In this document: positions 1 through 5,641 of the stretch, piece by piece
How the letters are laid out: every line of letters starts with the position of its first letter
Position numbering within the stretch: position 1 is the stretch's first letter
Source of the DNA: an uncultured Verrucomicrobiota bacterium
Lineage (GTDB): Bacteria > Verrucomicrobiota > Verrucomicrobiia > Chthoniobacterales > SZAS-18
NCBI GenBank assembly: GCA_937871685.1
Contig: CALMOL010000339.1
Location: 4,768 to 10,656, forward strand
Reading direction: 5' to 3'
Length of the DNA stretch: 5,889 bases
Translations under genes and position numbers: made by a program
Notes under the pieces: model-generated
Database searches by the model: none
Seen by the model: only the letters and a program-made list of their open reading frames with translations
Told to the model about the DNA's origin: nothing

Positions 1-98
1 GGCGAGGGGCATACGGCGAACGGGCGGGAAGGGAGCAGGAAAGGTGCGCGCAGGGTAACGTCCGCCCCCGCGGCGGCAAGCGACGAGTTCAGCGCCAC
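1..98 (-). CDS. Possible start of a further operon gene, cut by the left edge (uncertain)
   Basis: A GTG at 96-98 opens a minus-strand frame that stays free of stops to the window edge, giving about 32 residues that begin VALNSSLAAAGADVTLRAPF. It overlaps the last ten bases of the preceding secreted-protein gene (GTGGCGCTGA holds both the start and the stop), the same kind of overlap seen at other junctions in this operon. Against it: there is no Shine-Dalgarno sequence, all three minus frames are open over these 88 GC-rich bases so openness means little, and the peptide matches no family I recognise. An alternative is an ATG at 10-12 in another frame, or simply non-coding DNA. Function unknown. 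Confidence 0.25.
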   Translation of the reverse strand, partial: MALNSSLAAAGADVTLRAPFLLPSRPFAVCPS

Positions 99-745
99 GA
101 GGCCGTTTCGTCCGTGGCTAGAAAAGCGCTGAGTCCCCCGGTCGGGGTGGCATGAATCAGCAGAAAATGCGAGCCCACCTTTTCCAGTTCGAAGTCCATT
201 GGACTGGCACTGCCCGGCAAGGTGACCGCGAGACGAGATCCCTCAACTGGGACGGCCTTCCCCGCTTCCAACGTCACGTCCCGTCCGTTCACGCGAACGG
301 TGATCGTGCTACGTGGCGCCGCCCAAACGAGACGCGTGAGATACCGTTCCTTCTGCGGAGCCGACGGAAGCTGTAGCAGCCGGATCGCGGTCTTGGCCGC
401 GGCTCCTTCTCCCGTCTTTTCGGCGTAGGCTACGAGCAGCGGAGTCGTGGCCGACGTCACCTTGATCGTGCCCGTGGCCGGTTCGCAGCCTTGGGCAGTC
501 ACCTGGATTTGATGATCGCCCTCCGTCATCCCGAGGGCGCCGGTGGCTCCCGGAGTTTTCATGCCTTGCCGCAAGAGCTTGGCCCCACCAGCAGAGATCT
601 CCACCGGGCTGGACGTAGCCACCGCGTGGGCGAAAACGAACCCGCCCAGCGCCGGACCTTGCGCCATCGTCTCCGGGCGCAGGCAGATCAGCAACAGCGC
701 GAATACGCCGAGCTTCGTGCGGATGAAATCAAAGCGATGATTCAT
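89..745 (-). CDS. Secreted protein of unknown function at the end of the pseudopilin cassette
   Basis: This 218-residue protein begins MNHRFDFIRTKLGVFALLLI, a basic n-region and hydrophobic core typical of a Sec signal peptide, with a likely cleavage after Ala28 (TMA|QG). It is therefore probably periplasmic or exported. The mature part looks like two beta-rich domains. Residues about 33-112 contain a PEGA-like turn (GDHQIQVTAQGCEP, about 76-89). Residues about 135-215 repeat a similar strand pattern (TITVRVNGRDVTLEAGKAV, then LAVTLPG). The overall feel is of DUF4397 or AlgF-like beta-sandwich proteins, but I cannot assign a family. The ATG at 743-745 lies inside the end of cassette A, a 17-base overlap, so translation is probably coupled to A; there is no clear Shine-Dalgarno sequence. 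It carries no prepilin motif, so it is not a fifth pseudopilin. It may be a partner or substrate of the complex, which is inference from position only. Confidence 0.8.
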   Translation of the reverse strand: MNHRFDFIRTKLGVFALLLICLRPETMAQGPALGGFVFAHAVATSSPVEISAGGAKLLRQGMKTPGATGALGMTEGDHQIQVTAQGCEPATGTIKVTSATTPLLVAYAEKTGEGAAAKTAIRLLQLPSAPQKERYLTRLVWAAPRSTITVRVNGRDVTLEAGKAVPVEGSRLAVTLPGSASPMDFELEKVGSHFLLIHATPTGGLSAFLATDETASWR

Positions 746-3455
746 AAATCAGTTCTACGCTCAGAGCGGTGATCTTCGCCGGATCGGCGGCATCTCGTGT
801 CGGCCGCACGTAAATTTGATAAACGCGGTAGGTCGTGGAGGAAGGATTTCCCTGGGCGTCGAGCGTCTGGCCGGTGATGAACACGCGGAAGTTCCGGCTG
901 CGCACCGTGGTCAAATCGTAAAGCCGGCGGAATTGACCTTCGTAACCGGTATCGTTCAACTCGCTCGGATTCGAAGAAGCGGAGCCGGATCCCCAGGTTT
1001 TTCTCACCGTGCTCGCGTCGGAACTGAAGTAGGGGATGCTAGAAAGCTGCGCCGCCGAAAGAAACGGCCGTCGGGCGATCACGTCGTCGGCGAATTGCTG
1101 AGCCACGGAGGCGCCAGATGTTCCCTCGGCGAACCCAGTGTAGAACGGATTCAGATTGGCGGGCGTCGCCGCTTCGTCCTCGCACTTGATGCCCGCGGCC
1201 AAGGCCCGAAGGGCGTCGCGCGAGGCTGTGTTGAGGTTGATCAAGCCGACTGTCCGCCGCTTCTCATTTGCCGAGATGAGATCAAGGAGCTGCCAAGCCC
1301 GCTGTCCGGGCTGATCGAACTTGGCGAATTCTCTTCGGCCGATCCGCAGTGTAAATCCACCGCCAGCTCCATTGCTAGCACCGGTGCCGTCGCCTGCTTG
1401 CGATGCAGCCGTGGCATCTACGGGCAGATCTTCTCGACCAGGAGAGGCGTCGTAAATCCATAGAGCTGGATCAAAGATAGCTCCTATTTCGGCTGCGCTG
1501 TCGTAGGAGCCCGAATTGGAGATCAACTGGATGTAACGCTTCTTGAAGTCAGGCACTTCTGTGACCCGTCCGGCAGCGACCGCAGGAAGTTCAGTTTCGC
1601 TTGTTGGAGCCGCTCCGAAAGCTGAATTGTGACCTCCATCCATCCACTTCGCCGGTTCACATAGAAGGTCTGGCGTTGCCAGCGTGGAGCTGGACTTGAA
1701 TTTGGCAAGTCCGCCCCAACTTGAATTTGTATAGCTGGCACTTTTCCATTGCCGCCCGCTGAACCAGGACGATCGCGGATCGCTCATGCTGCCGGTGCTG
1801 ACGTTCAAATAGGGGGCGGTGCTGCCAAGCATGACGACCGAGCCAGACTGCAAATTCAACGCCCGGTTTGTGGTGCGATCCATCCCCTTGCTTTGCCGAT
1901 CAATCAGTTTTCCATCAACATATAAATTGACCGCTACGGCGCTCGAAAAAATGTTGATGTTCCCGTTGTTTGGCGGCGGCGTTGGTCCCCACGGAAAATC
2001 TTTCGCTCCGTGGGAAAACTTTATGATCCTAAAGCTTTGGGCTGGAACAGGGGAAGGTAAAGGACCGTCACCGGCATAGTTAGCAGGTGATGTGTCGAAA
2101 GGCGTAGCGCTGCCGGAAGAGCCGGATGAATCTGCAACCTTGTCTAATACGGCACCTCCGTTCCCGACGCTTTTCAGCTCGATGTTCACTCCCCCGAAAG
2201 TCGCATCCTTGCTCGTGAGGTTCCACACCTCGATGTAAGTGAACTTTTCGATCTTGATGTAGTAAATGCCCCCGCTGAAGGATTTGCCTTTGTATTCATA
2301 CCGATGAAACGCTTGCTTTAGCAAAACTTGGCTATCGATCCCGCGGTAGCCGGTGCCCACGGTGGGCGTCGAATCCGTGTCCGCATAATCGATCATCGAG
2401 GCGGCCAGCGTCTTGAGATAATCCTGGTCGGATGGGAAGCCGCCGGCTCGCGCGATGAAGTTAGGAAGGTTCGTCCTGATGATGCCGGCGATGGTGTTGA
2501 CGTTCGCATCGGTGCCTCCGCCGTCGCTCAGCAGCTTGTTGAGGGAAACCTTGGGCTTGCCGGCGTCTCGGAATCCGAAGCCACGCGGGATCAACTGCGG
2601 CTCATCCTCACCGCGCGTGTTCGGGTGCAGTGCCACGGTTTGCGAATCGGTTGCCCCGCCAGCCTCCCGGACGACTGCTTGCGTCAGCAGCATCGGCCGG
2701 ATCGAGTCGCTGGCTAAAGTGGCCGAGGGACCGGTTGGGGGGGGCGTGAGGCTGCTTGGATTGAAGATGGCGAACAGACCGATTTCTTCCGGTCGTTTGC
2801 CCGTTGTGCGCTGGTTGGCCAGCGTGCCGGCGATGGTCGGGTCCACAGTGCCGGCGAGATCTTCCATCCAAAAGCAATAGCGCATCACGGGCTTGTCGGT
2901 CGGCGCGCTGCCGCCATTCACGGTGATCCATTGCACTGTAGGTGCCGCCATCCACGGATACACGCGACTCGTGGCCGGTCGGGTTCCGAAGTCGGAAATC
3001 TTCGGGAGAGCCGGATACTTTTTTTCCTGCTTCCGTTGCGAGCTCGGTTTGTTCAAGCTGAATAGCGGGTAGTAGGTAATGTTCCGGTCAGTCGGGTCCC
3101 CGACCGTGCCCGCTACACTATCGGGCGTTTCTGGCACGCCCATGAAGGCGTAAGTCGCTGCCCCGTCCGGCACGCTCAGGATGAAGAAATCGTTGCCGGC
3201 GAAGGGGCTGGGTTCGTTAGCCGCCGCGGCCACCGGAAACAGTAGTGCTTGCTTCGCAGCTTCGAGGCCGGATTCCGCGGCGAGCTGCGCCTGGAGCACG
3301 TTGCTGTGCGCACGCGTTGCGCTGCGGTCCAAGCCAGCCGTCGCTAACATGGCCACCACCGTAATAAGCAGCAGCGCCATCAAGGCAAGCACTACCACCA
3401 GCGCGAAACCGCGCGGGCGGATGTGATCAGGGCGTCGAGACAGGGATGCGCACAT
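729..3455 (-). CDS. Verru_Chthon cassette protein A-like: giant GspK/PilX-type minor pseudopilin
   Basis: This 908-residue protein opens with a basic 16-residue leader ending RPRG, then FALVVVLALMALLLITVVAM, a prepilin-type cleavage site (after Gly16) and membrane helix (about 17-41). Position +5 of the mature protein is Val, not Glu, as in GspK. GspK-like landmarks follow: RYCFWMEDLAGTVD (192-205), similar to the region before the first GspK core strand; MIDYADTDSTPT (354-365), like the GspK (L)IDWxDxD segment; and INLNTASRDALRALAAG (739-755), like the INxNTA helix-hairpin stretch, followed by PFLSAAQLSSIPYF (797-810). The beta-rich middle includes YIEVWNLTS (407-415). GspK is usually about 300-350 residues, so this protein is nearly three times larger, consistent with what I recall of cassette A. 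The inferred role is capping a pseudopilus tip. The ATG at 3453-3455 overlaps cassette C by 29 bases; no start lies between it and the leader, and no Shine-Dalgarno is visible. A run of eight C encodes the Pro tract near residue 238. Confidence 0.9.
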   Translation of the reverse strand: MCASLSRRPDHIRPRGFALVVVLALMALLLITVVAMLATAGLDRSATRAHSNVLQAQLAAESGLEAAKQALLFPVAAAANEPSPFAGNDFFILSVPDGAATYAFMGVPETPDSVAGTVGDPTDRNITYYPLFSLNKPSSQRKQEKKYPALPKISDFGTRPATSRVYPWMAAPTVQWITVNGGSAPTDKPVMRYCFWMEDLAGTVDPTIAGTLANQRTTGKRPEEIGLFAIFNPSSLTPPPTGPSATLASDSIRPMLLTQAVVREAGGATDSQTVALHPNTRGEDEPQLIPRGFGFRDAGKPKVSLNKLLSDGGGTDANVNTIAGIIRTNLPNFIARAGGFPSDQDYLKTLAASMIDYADTDSTPTVGTGYRGIDSQVLLKQAFHRYEYKGKSFSGGIYYIKIEKFTYIEVWNLTSKDATFGGVNIELKSVGNGGAVLDKVADSSGSSGSATPFDTSPANYAGDGPLPSPVPAQSFRIIKFSHGAKDFPWGPTPPPNNGNINIFSSAVAVNLYVDGKLIDRQSKGMDRTTNRALNLQSGSVVMLGSTAPYLNVSTGSMSDPRSSWFSGRQWKSASYTNSSWGGLAKFKSSSTLATPDLLCEPAKWMDGGHNSAFGAAPTSETELPAVAAGRVTEVPDFKKRYIQLISNSGSYDSAAEIGAIFDPALWIYDASPGREDLPVDATAASQAGDGTGASNGAGGGFTLRIGRREFAKFDQPGQRAWQLLDLISANEKRRTVGLINLNTASRDALRALAAGIKCEDEAATPANLNPFYTGFAEGTSGASVAQQFADDVIARRPFLSAAQLSSIPYFSSDASTVRKTWGSGSASSNPSELNDTGYEGQFRRLYDLTTVRSRNFRVFITGQTLDAQGNPSSTTYRVYQIYVRPTRDAADPAKITALSVELIYESSL
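2737..2744. repeat. Eight-base G/C homopolymer inside cassette A
   Basis: A run of eight G on the plus strand (eight C in the coding sense) encodes the Pro tract around residues 238-240 of cassette A. Runs of this length are prone to slippage; gain or loss of one base would truncate A after its first quarter. A shorter run of seven C lies at 4050-4056 inside cassette C. Confidence 0.7.
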
Positions 3456-4368
3456 GGAAAACTTGGAGGCCCGGGGTCACCAACGATTGGAAAAGCCGTT
3501 TGTCCGCCTCGGTTGCGTTCGCCTTTGATGGCGTGAACCAGAAGTCGCCTGCCGCCGCAGGGGTGCGGCTGCGCAGGGTCGCTGCCACCGCCCGGCCGGC
3601 GGCCGGGCTTAGCGCCTTGAAGGACACCTCCACAAATGCCGGGATCGGCGGAGGATTTGGCGTCAGGAATTCCGTCGCGTGCCAGACCAGCGGATAAGGC
3701 GGGCTGCTCGGATCGGGGAATTTGATTTCTACCCCGCTCGCGTTGTAGGCATGGACGCGCAGATCCCAGACGAAGGTCGCCAGCAATTCATCGGCCACGT
3801 CGGCGTTGCCGCTGCCGCCCGCGGCGAAAACGGCGGCGGGCTTCGCCAGCTTTGGATCTGTGGAGGCAGCGTAGCTGTCGCGGAGACGCTTGAGCGTTTC
3901 GCGAGGTTTGACCACCCGTCGCCGTAGTTCGAAGGCGCAATCGTCCGCGTTCCACTTCGTGAAGAAGCTTACCGCCATCACCTCGTCTTTAGTGTCATCC
4001 TTCGCCGCGGCTGCGGGCGTAAGCCGGGCGGCGAGCACATGGACTTCATCCCCCCCGCGCGGCTCGCTGCTTGAAGGTCCCCCGCGTTGGGTGAGCGCGA
4101 GGTCGGACAACGCGAGAAAAGACGCCTTGTTTTCCGCGCGCACGAGCGATTGAATGTCACGCTGAAAAAACTGAATCGCCGCCCGTCCCTCCCGGAAGGC
4201 GTCGGCCCGATTGTCCGAGCGCCGAGCCGTGCTCAGGAAGGAACTGAGGACTGCGGTCAGCGAAACCACCAAGACTATCGACACCGTGGCGGCCACTAGG
4301 ACTTCCACGAGGGTGAATCCCGCCCGGCGGCGCACCCGCCCGGTTCGCGGGGTCTGAGGTCGGCGCAA
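3427..4368 (-). CDS. Verru_Chthon cassette protein C-like: GspJ/PilW-type minor pseudopilin
   Basis: Starting from TTG at 4366-4368 the product is 313 residues. A strongly basic 17-residue leader (RRPQTPRTGRVRRRAG) precedes FTLVEVLVAATVSIVLVVSL, with cleavage expected after Gly17, Phe at +1 and Glu at +5, then a membrane helix to about residue 40. The next stretch (about 49-75: RRSDNRADAFREGRAAIQFF, then QRDIQSL) is the amphipathic 'R..aF..I.rDl' helix typical of GspJ/PilW and of cassette C. The globular remainder has no catalytic motif. I chose the TTG because GAGGAG sits six bases upstream and overlaps the B stop codon. An upstream ATG at 4405-4407 and a TTG further out would bury the start in gene B and lengthen the leader. 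The gene follows B after a 10-base gap and its end overlaps A by 29 bases. It is a probable structural component of the pseudopilus tip. Confidence 0.88.
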   Translation of the reverse strand: MRRPQTPRTGRVRRRAGFTLVEVLVAATVSIVLVVSLTAVLSSFLSTARRSDNRADAFREGRAAIQFFQRDIQSLVRAENKASFLALSDLALTQRGGPSSSEPRGGDEVHVLAARLTPAAAAKDDTKDEVMAVSFFTKWNADDCAFELRRRVVKPRETLKRLRDSYAASTDPKLAKPAAVFAAGGSGNADVADELLATFVWDLRVHAYNASGVEIKFPDPSSPPYPLVWHATEFLTPNPPPIPAFVEVSFKALSPAAGRAVAATLRSRTPAAAGDFWFTPSKANATEADKRLFQSLVTPGLQVFHVRIPVSTP

Positions 4369-4374
4369 TCCGCG

Positions 4375-4380
4375 CTCCTC
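4375..4380 (-). promoter_or_regulatory. Shine-Dalgarno sequence of cassette C
   Basis: On the minus strand the bases read GAGGAG, six bases before the TTG at 4366-4368. The stop codon of gene B (TGA, 4379-4381) overlaps its first bases, so ribosomes finishing B end on the C ribosome binding site. It is the only strong Shine-Dalgarno sequence I see at any start in this operon and it decides the C start. Confidence 0.75.
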
Positions 4381-4927
4381 ACAGATTCTTGCGCAGGATT
4401 CGAACATACTCGCGGTAGTTGGTGACGTAGGGCTGCCAAGCAACGCGCACAGTCATGCGCCGGCCTTGGGCAGGATTAGCGATCTCCGGCACGGCCGGAT
4501 CCGTGTCGAAGCGCAGGGTAACTTGGTAAACGGCAAACACATCGGGCGTCGCGGTCGGCGCCGTGGGGCGGTCGAGAAATAAGGCGCCGTCGCCCACGCC
4601 ATCGAAGAGTTCCCCTCTAATGTTCGCCTTTAAAACTACCGAGGTCACCCCCGCGAAAAGACGCTGCTGCGGTAAATCTGTTCCATCCGGCTTGTATTGG
4701 TTAAACTTCACTTGGTCCATTGGCTGCGTCCCGAACTGGCTGAACAAGCGCCGGGCGATTTGGATCGCGCGCGTCTCGTGCTGGGCACTGGCGTTGCCAT
4801 TCAAGGCGTTGGGCATCACGCCAAACAAGGCCACCAGGGCCACGGCCGCAATGCCTAGCGCCAGCGTGACTTCCGGCAGCGTGAAAGCTCGTCGCGAACG
4901 GCGCTCCGGCAGATCAGTTGGTTTCAT
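4379..4927 (-). CDS. Verru_Chthon cassette protein B-like: GspI/PilV-type minor pseudopilin
   Basis: The ATG at 4925-4927 gives 182 residues. The leader MKPTDLPERRSRRA is followed by FTLPEVTLALGIAAVALVAL, a prepilin cleavage and methylation motif with Phe at +1, Pro at +4 and Glu at +5 and a membrane helix over about 15-37. Residue -1 is Ala where Gly is usual; prepilin peptidases can accept Ala, but cleavage may be less efficient. The segment after the helix (MPNALNGNASAQHETRAIQI) and the C-terminal strand (MTVRVAWQPY, about 158-167) fit the small GspI/PilV fold. The open frame extends upstream to 5134 inside gene D, but that would add about 69 residues before the leader, so the internal ATG is preferred. 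The start overlaps the end of D by 14 bases, and there is no obvious Shine-Dalgarno sequence, consistent with translational coupling. Confidence 0.9.
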   Translation of the reverse strand: MKPTDLPERRSRRAFTLPEVTLALGIAAVALVALFGVMPNALNGNASAQHETRAIQIARRLFSQFGTQPMDQVKFNQYKPDGTDLPQQRLFAGVTSVVLKANIRGELFDGVGDGALFLDRPTAPTATPDVFAVYQVTLRFDTDPAVPEIANPAQGRRMTVRVAWQPYVTNYREYVRILRKNL

Positions 4928-5564
4928 AACGAGGACGCCCCGTGAAGCGGTAAATCCGAATCTGGTCGATTGCCGTCGCTGCTCCGGTTCGGTGGGGCGC
5001 CCCTTGCGCATCCACAAATCCGGCGAAAATCTTGAGCAGGAGATCTCCACTTTCCGGTTCCTCGATCTCGCCCGTCGGACCGAATTTGAGCGTAGGGCAG
5101 AAAACCTCCATGTCACTTGGCCCGGAAGAACCATTCAGCACAAACTTCAGCTTTTTTGTTGGCCAAGCGGAAGGCGAGGCTAGCGGCTGCGCCGCAAATC
5201 CTACCGGTAGCGGCTTCCACGCGGTCAGTTGTTTAAGAGGATCAGCCAAATTCCCACTTGGCGGGTCCACACAGATGGCAAAGGCCTTAAAATGATATCG
5301 CTCGCGGTCCAGGGCGGCCTCTGGACCATCGGGCATCTTGGCGATGACCAAATACGCGCTGATGCCTTGCTCAATCGCCGTTGCGCGCGTTTGCTCGACG
5401 CCGCTAAGCAGCATGCTGACTGCCCCTTTTCGCCCCGAAGTTTGCGTGAGCCCACGTATCGCGGGTCGAATTGCCGCCAAAAGGCCTACGATCACCACGC
5501 ACACCAGAAGCAATTCAACCAGACTGAAACCTCTCATCCGTCCAAAGCGAGATCGGAGATTCAT
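4914..5564 (-). CDS. Verru_Chthon cassette protein D-like: FimT/GspH-type pseudopilin
   Basis: First gene of the operon. The ATG at 5562-5564 gives 216 residues. The 12-residue basic leader MNLRSRFGRMRG precedes FSLVELLLVCVVIVGLLAAI, the textbook type IV prepilin motif: Gly at -1, Phe at +1, Glu at +5, then a membrane helix to about residue 36. The following helix contains LLSGVEQTRATAIEQG (about 52-67), the 'l..l..aR..Ai..g' pattern of FimT/GspH proteins, and the C-terminus ends FTGRPRYETN, with the TGR element I associate with cassette D. The frame is open upstream to a TTG at 5646-5648, but that start would add 28 residues and run into the divergent gene, so it is unlikely. No clear Shine-Dalgarno precedes the ATG. 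The product is expected to be processed by a prepilin peptidase encoded elsewhere and inserted in the inner membrane before assembly. Confidence 0.9.
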   Translation of the reverse strand: MNLRSRFGRMRGFSLVELLLVCVVIVGLLAAIRPAIRGLTQTSGRKGAVSMLLSGVEQTRATAIEQGISAYLVIAKMPDGPEAALDRERYHFKAFAICVDPPSGNLADPLKQLTAWKPLPVGFAAQPLASPSAWPTKKLKFVLNGSSGPSDMEVFCPTLKFGPTGEIEEPESGDLLLKIFAGFVDAQGAPHRTGAATAIDQIRIYRFTGRPRYETN

Positions 5565-5589
5565 GGAGCTTTGTAATGACAATGTGAAT

Positions 5590-5599
5590 ACCGCGCGGT
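5590..5599. repeat. Perfect 10-base palindrome between divergent genes
   Basis: ACCGCGCGGT equals its own reverse complement. It lies 26 bases upstream of the cassette D start, a position where a regulator could block or assist transcription of the operon. No regulator family is implied by the sequence. Confidence 0.4.
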
Positions 5600-5613
5600 G
5601 TTTCCGCCGCCTC

Positions 5614-5629
5614 CCAAGGCTTGGCAAGC
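5614..5629. repeat. Two overlapping inverted repeats (CCAAGGCTTGGCAAGC)
   Basis: CCAAG-G-CTTGG and GCTTG-G-CAAGC share the central GCTTGG, so the 16 bases can form either of two mutually exclusive short dyads. They end 12 bases before the GTG of the plus-strand gene. They may be an operator or part of its leader; too short to call firmly. Confidence 0.35.
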
Positions 5630-5641
5630 GCTCTTTTTGAA

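Larger units (their letters stand above)
5565..5641. promoter_or_regulatory. Divergent intergenic region with short palindromes; presumed promoters
   Basis: This stretch of 77 bases separates the start of the pseudopilin operon (minus strand) from the start of the plus-strand glycosyltransferase-like gene, so it should hold the operon promoter and perhaps that of its neighbour. I could not find a convincing -35/-10 pair on either strand. It holds a perfect 10-base palindrome, ACCGCGCGGT (5590-5599), and two overlapping inverted repeats with one-base centres, CCAAGGCTTGG (5614-5624) and GCTTGGCAAGC (5619-5629). These could be operator half-sites, but they are short and the DNA is GC-rich, so chance is possible. 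Confidence 0.4.

Noticed and set aside
60..82. GC-rich hairpin (CCGCC/GGCGG) after the secreted-protein gene as a terminator
   Set aside because: The stem is only five base pairs and no T-tract follows on the minus strand, so it does not qualify as an intrinsic terminator.
816..1463. Plus-strand open frame of 215 residues opposite cassette A
   Set aside because: It lies wholly inside the cassette A gene, has a composition rich in Arg and Gly typical of antisense shadow frames in GC-rich DNA, and shows no domain or signal.
2608..2955. Minus-strand frame of 115 residues within cassette A in another frame
   Set aside because: The main frame through this region carries GspK-like motifs and is continuous, so this is an out-of-frame shadow rather than a sign of a frameshift.
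4563..5183. Plus-strand open frame of 206 residues opposite cassettes B and D
   Set aside because: It is antisense to two genes with clear prepilin signatures and has no recognisable motif or ribosome binding site of its own.
729..5564. A complete type II secretion or type IV pilus operon
   Set aside because: Only minor pseudopilin-like genes are present; there is no Walker-motif ATPase, polytopic platform protein, secretin or major pilin in the window.
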